NCBI RefSeq assembly: GCF_031583025.1 | Contig: NZ_CP134062.1 | Coordinates: 5,429,234-5,493,233 of the forward strand | DNA: 64,000 nt | From: Mycobacterium sp. Z3061 | GTDB lineage: Bacteria; Actinomycetota; Actinomycetes; Mycobacteriales; Mycobacteriaceae | Direction: 5' to 3' | Shown: piece after piece, positions 61,884-64,000 of the stretch | Layout of the letters: every line of letters begins with the position of its first letter | How positions within the stretch are numbered: position 1 is the stretch's first letter | Position numbers and translations under genes: made by a program | Notes under the pieces: model-generated | Databases searched by the model: none | What the model saw: the letters and a program-made list of their open reading frames with translations, nothing else | What the model was told of the DNA's origin: nothing

Positions 61884-63322
61884 GCGACTTCACGAGCGAG
61901 CTCGCATTCGCTCGGACTGCAACTGATCCCGAGATATATATAGAACGCATCAAACTCGCCGTTCGTAACGAGTTTGGCAGAATAGACGACGCAGCACAAT
62001 TAGAAGACACACTCTACTTTAATCATTCCGCTGTGCCTGATTTTGTTATCCGATGGCCGGACCGATCTGAACGTCGCCTGTATCTGAGAAATTCATACGA
62101 GTCGATTGTGGCTGGGAACGATGCAGTTCGCTTTAACGACTCGCAGCCTGTCCTGCTAGCCCTTCATTCGTCAGAGGAGAAACCCGCACCGACTGCGGAA
62201 ATTAGTCAGCAATCACAAGCAGCGCCTCAAACTCTGATTGCCGGCCCAGATGCGTTCGACATGATGACTGACACGGTCACTCAAGGTGAGACATCCGAGT
62301 CACCCGTCGCGACCCTCGTACGAACCAACTTGCCGCGAGGTGGACGTGGCCTACTCACACCTGCATTAGTCGAGGAACTACTAAACATCGGCACACCTGC
62401 CAGCCCAAAAGATAAGGCACCGATCTCTGAGCGGTTGTCTGAAAACTTTCTTCCTGAAGCTGCCGCACGTATTGCACGAACAGCCAATTTGGTTGAGATA
62501 GCGTTTGGTGAGGATTTTTCGGCATTGCCTGAACCGTCCACAGCGAGCCTGAGCCAGGACGAAGTTCAAACACTTTTACCGTGGCTTTTAACACGCCCCG
62601 ACACCACTCGGGATCCACGTTTCTGGCAATACATAGGATCGATGCTCGATTTAACCGACGTCATCGCATATCGCGATGCGTTGGCAAACGTCGATCTGAC
62701 TCCACTGATTTCTTCTAATTTGCGCAAATGGTCCGGAAAGCGCGCATTCATTGGCCTCGAAAATATCCCACCTGAAAATGCCACGGCAGCCGAAACGGCT
62801 ATTCGGGCTGATGGAGTATGGGGCCTTCTAGGTTCTACGCTCGGGATAAATAGCGGCGGTCGACGCCTTCATCTCGCGCCGAGTGGTTACGAAATCCGAG
62901 GGCGCGGTGGTATGTCCGGCGTTCTCTGGGATGATCTCGCGGGCACACTCGGAGAATACGATGTAGTCTCCGCGAATCTTCGAGGCGTCAGTCGCTCGAT
63001 CATCATCCATGCAGAACAAAGCGCAGATGTTTCTGCCGATGTAGCCACCTTCGCCAGCTCAGTCGACGACACGTACTACGTGCGCAATGTAACCCTCGCC
63101 CTGCCGTCCGCCAACGAGGACGCCGCATTAACCGAAGTCGCCGTGAACTTCGACACCTCAATCGTGGCGTCGGAGCGTCCTGTATCCCTTATGACTTTGA
63201 CGAGAATAGCTTTGGGCGTACTTGCCTACCAGGACCAGCAACACACGTGGGCAATTCCAGGGCTTCCGGAGATCGACGACACGAAAACTATTGAATCGTC
63301 GGATGCGAATCCCCCCGAATAA
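61880..63322 (+). CDS. Unrecognised 480-aa protein coupled to the nuclease
   Basis: No family was recognised. The first 90 residues (IYIERIKLAVRNEFG, VPDFVIRWPDRSERRLYLRNSY) look like a small alpha/beta domain. A linker rich in Ser, Thr and Gln (about 95-150) is followed by a larger alpha-beta domain with RFWQYIGSMLDL, RAFIGLENIPPEN and SRSIIIHAEQSAD. No Walker, helicase or membrane motif is seen. The AT-rich coding and the four-base overlap with the nuclease gene show co-acquisition. It might be a sensor or specificity subunit. Confidence 0.7.
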   Translation: MSDFTSELAFARTATDPEIYIERIKLAVRNEFGRIDDAAQLEDTLYFNHSAVPDFVIRWPDRSERRLYLRNSYESIVAGNDAVRFNDSQPVLLALHSSEEKPAPTAEISQQSQAAPQTLIAGPDAFDMMTDTVTQGETSESPVATLVRTNLPRGGRGLLTPALVEELLNIGTPASPKDKAPISERLSENFLPEAAARIARTANLVEIAFGEDFSALPEPSTASLSQDEVQTLLPWLLTRPDTTRDPRFWQYIGSMLDLTDVIAYRDALANVDLTPLISSNLRKWSGKRAFIGLENIPPENATAAETAIRADGVWGLLGSTLGINSGGRRLHLAPSGYEIRGRGGMSGVLWDDLAGTLGEYDVVSANLRGVSRSIIIHAEQSADVSADVATFASSVDDTYYVRNVTLALPSANEDAALTEVAVNFDTSIVASERPVSLMTLTRIALGVLAYQDQQHTWAIPGLPEIDDTKTIESSDANPPE

Positions 63323-63411
63323 ATAGCCGAACGCTGTTATCGCGATTGACCGTCGGGTCGACCGATAGCGTGCACCGTTCGATGTCATAGCCCTCGATTA
63401 GCATCTTCTCC

Positions 63412-64000
63412 GTGGCAACATTCAACGCCTTATTGGCGGGTCTCGACCCAGACCCGGCCGTCCGAGGCAAGCAATTCGAGCGTGTTTGTGAGTGGTTTCT
63501 CGCCAACGACCCGAACTACAGAAGCACCCTGCGTCGGGTTTGGCTTTGGCGCGATTGGGTGGGACGTTGGGGCGGAGACTCAGGTATCGACCTTGTCGCC
63601 GAAGCCCATGATGGACGGCTGTGGGCTGTCCAGGCAAAGGCCTATGACCCGGCAAACGCCGTGACCAAAGCAGACGTGGACAAATTCCTGGCGGAATCAT
63701 CCCGGTCGGTGTTCTCCTATCGACTGTTGATCGCAACCACTGACAAGCTCCACCACGTTGCGCGGCGGACAATTAACGAGCAGGAAAAGCAAGTCGCCTT
63801 CGTCGGGTTGAGCGATCTGCTCACGTCCGAGGTGAATTGGCCCGCTGATCCGCTGCGCATGCGACCATCCCCGCCACCAAAACGCGCGCGACCGAGGCAG
63901 CATCAGCGCGAGGCCATCAACGATGTTGTGAAGGGGTTCAGTACATCGGATCGGGGTCAGCTCATCATGGCCTGCGGGACAGGGAAGACTCTCACATCGG
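63412..64000 (+). CDS. Large nuclease-helicase, Type ISP-like (3' end outside window)
   Basis: The frame opens at GTG 63412 just after a stop (TAG 63388-63390) and runs off the end. The first 160 residues have a PD-(D/E)XK core: GIDLVAEAHDGRLWAVQAKAY (Asp, Gln-x-Lys) and the helix FERVCEWFLANDPNYRS. At the very end LIMACGTGKT is a Walker A box, preceded by RPRQHQREAINDVV, a Q-motif-like stretch of DEAD/DEAH helicases. This order is that of Type ISP restriction enzymes or related single-chain nuclease-helicases. The 89-bp gap after the 480-aa gene would allow co-transcription. Confidence 0.8.
   Translation, partial: MATFNALLAGLDPDPAVRGKQFERVCEWFLANDPNYRSTLRRVWLWRDWVGRWGGDSGIDLVAEAHDGRLWAVQAKAYDPANAVTKADVDKFLAESSRSVFSYRLLIATTDKLHHVARRTINEQEKQVAFVGLSDLLTSEVNWPADPLRMRPSPPPKRARPRQHQREAINDVVKGFSTSDRGQLIMACGTGKTLTS

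Overview
The window is high-GC actinobacterial DNA from a Mycobacterium (sensu lato). Three things point there: a gene run matching the M. tuberculosis Rv1057-Rv1072 block in order and orientation, a complete yrbE/mce operon with its TetR regulator, and mycobacterial families such as LpqV, EchA8/EchA9, FadD14, DUF732 and the MoxR/VWA cluster. It looks like a non-tuberculous species: no PE/PPE gene is present, and the spot where M. tuberculosis carries PE_PGRS19/20 is empty. Gene names rest on family and synteny recognition from memory; no database search was run.

1-15.5 kb is conserved core: the 3' end of a DUF559 gene, a Bax-inhibitor-like membrane protein, EchA9 (3-hydroxyisobutyryl-CoA hydrolase), EchA8 (enoyl-CoA hydratase), an Rv1069c-type membrane hydrolase, rhodanese and cysteine dioxygenase, LpqV, two patatin-like hydrolases, a class II amidotransferase, an SRPBCC protein, a dihydrodipicolinate-reductase-like protein, FadD14 and the Rv1057-type beta-propeller. 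Short-chain and branched-chain acyl-CoA metabolism and sulfur amino-acid breakdown dominate. 15.8-26.8 kb is a mixed block: an ArsR repressor divergent from a P1B-type metal ATPase, small DUF genes, a dienelactone-hydrolase-like enzyme, a phytase-like lipoprotein, a MarR-controlled sulfotransferase/DUF1214 pair and a secreted MmpS-like protein.

26.9-38.3 kb is an eight-gene yrbEAB-mceABCDEF lipid importer read on the minus strand, with a TetR gene upstream. Four copies of a 16-bp palindrome sit at the TetR promoter, in the mce leader (two copies) and just downstream of mceF, in front of a small gene encoding three tandem Phd/YefM-like antitoxin modules. 39.4-44.4 kb is a MoxR/DUF58/VWA operon resembling the mxaRSACKL maturation genes, divergent from a PQQ-type sugar dehydrogenase lipoprotein and a FadD. 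A small secreted DUF732 protein and an Imm52-like protein follow.

48.8-64 kb is a defence and mobile-element island: an EVE-McrB / McrC / HTH-GIY-YIG operon with a DUF429 gene, a 605-aa protein with a RusA-like region, a PD-(D/E)XK protein with an overlapping partner, a soluble Ser/Thr kinase with a duplicated C-terminal module, a helix-hairpin-helix-like protein, a frameshifted gene, a broken tyrosine integrase and a tRNA 3'-half that looks like an attachment-site remnant. After a clear drop in GC comes a nuclease gene overlapping an unrecognised 480-aa gene, then the start of a large nuclease-helicase that runs off the window. This last cassette and the EVE-McrBC-GIY-YIG operon are the best candidates for an undescribed system.
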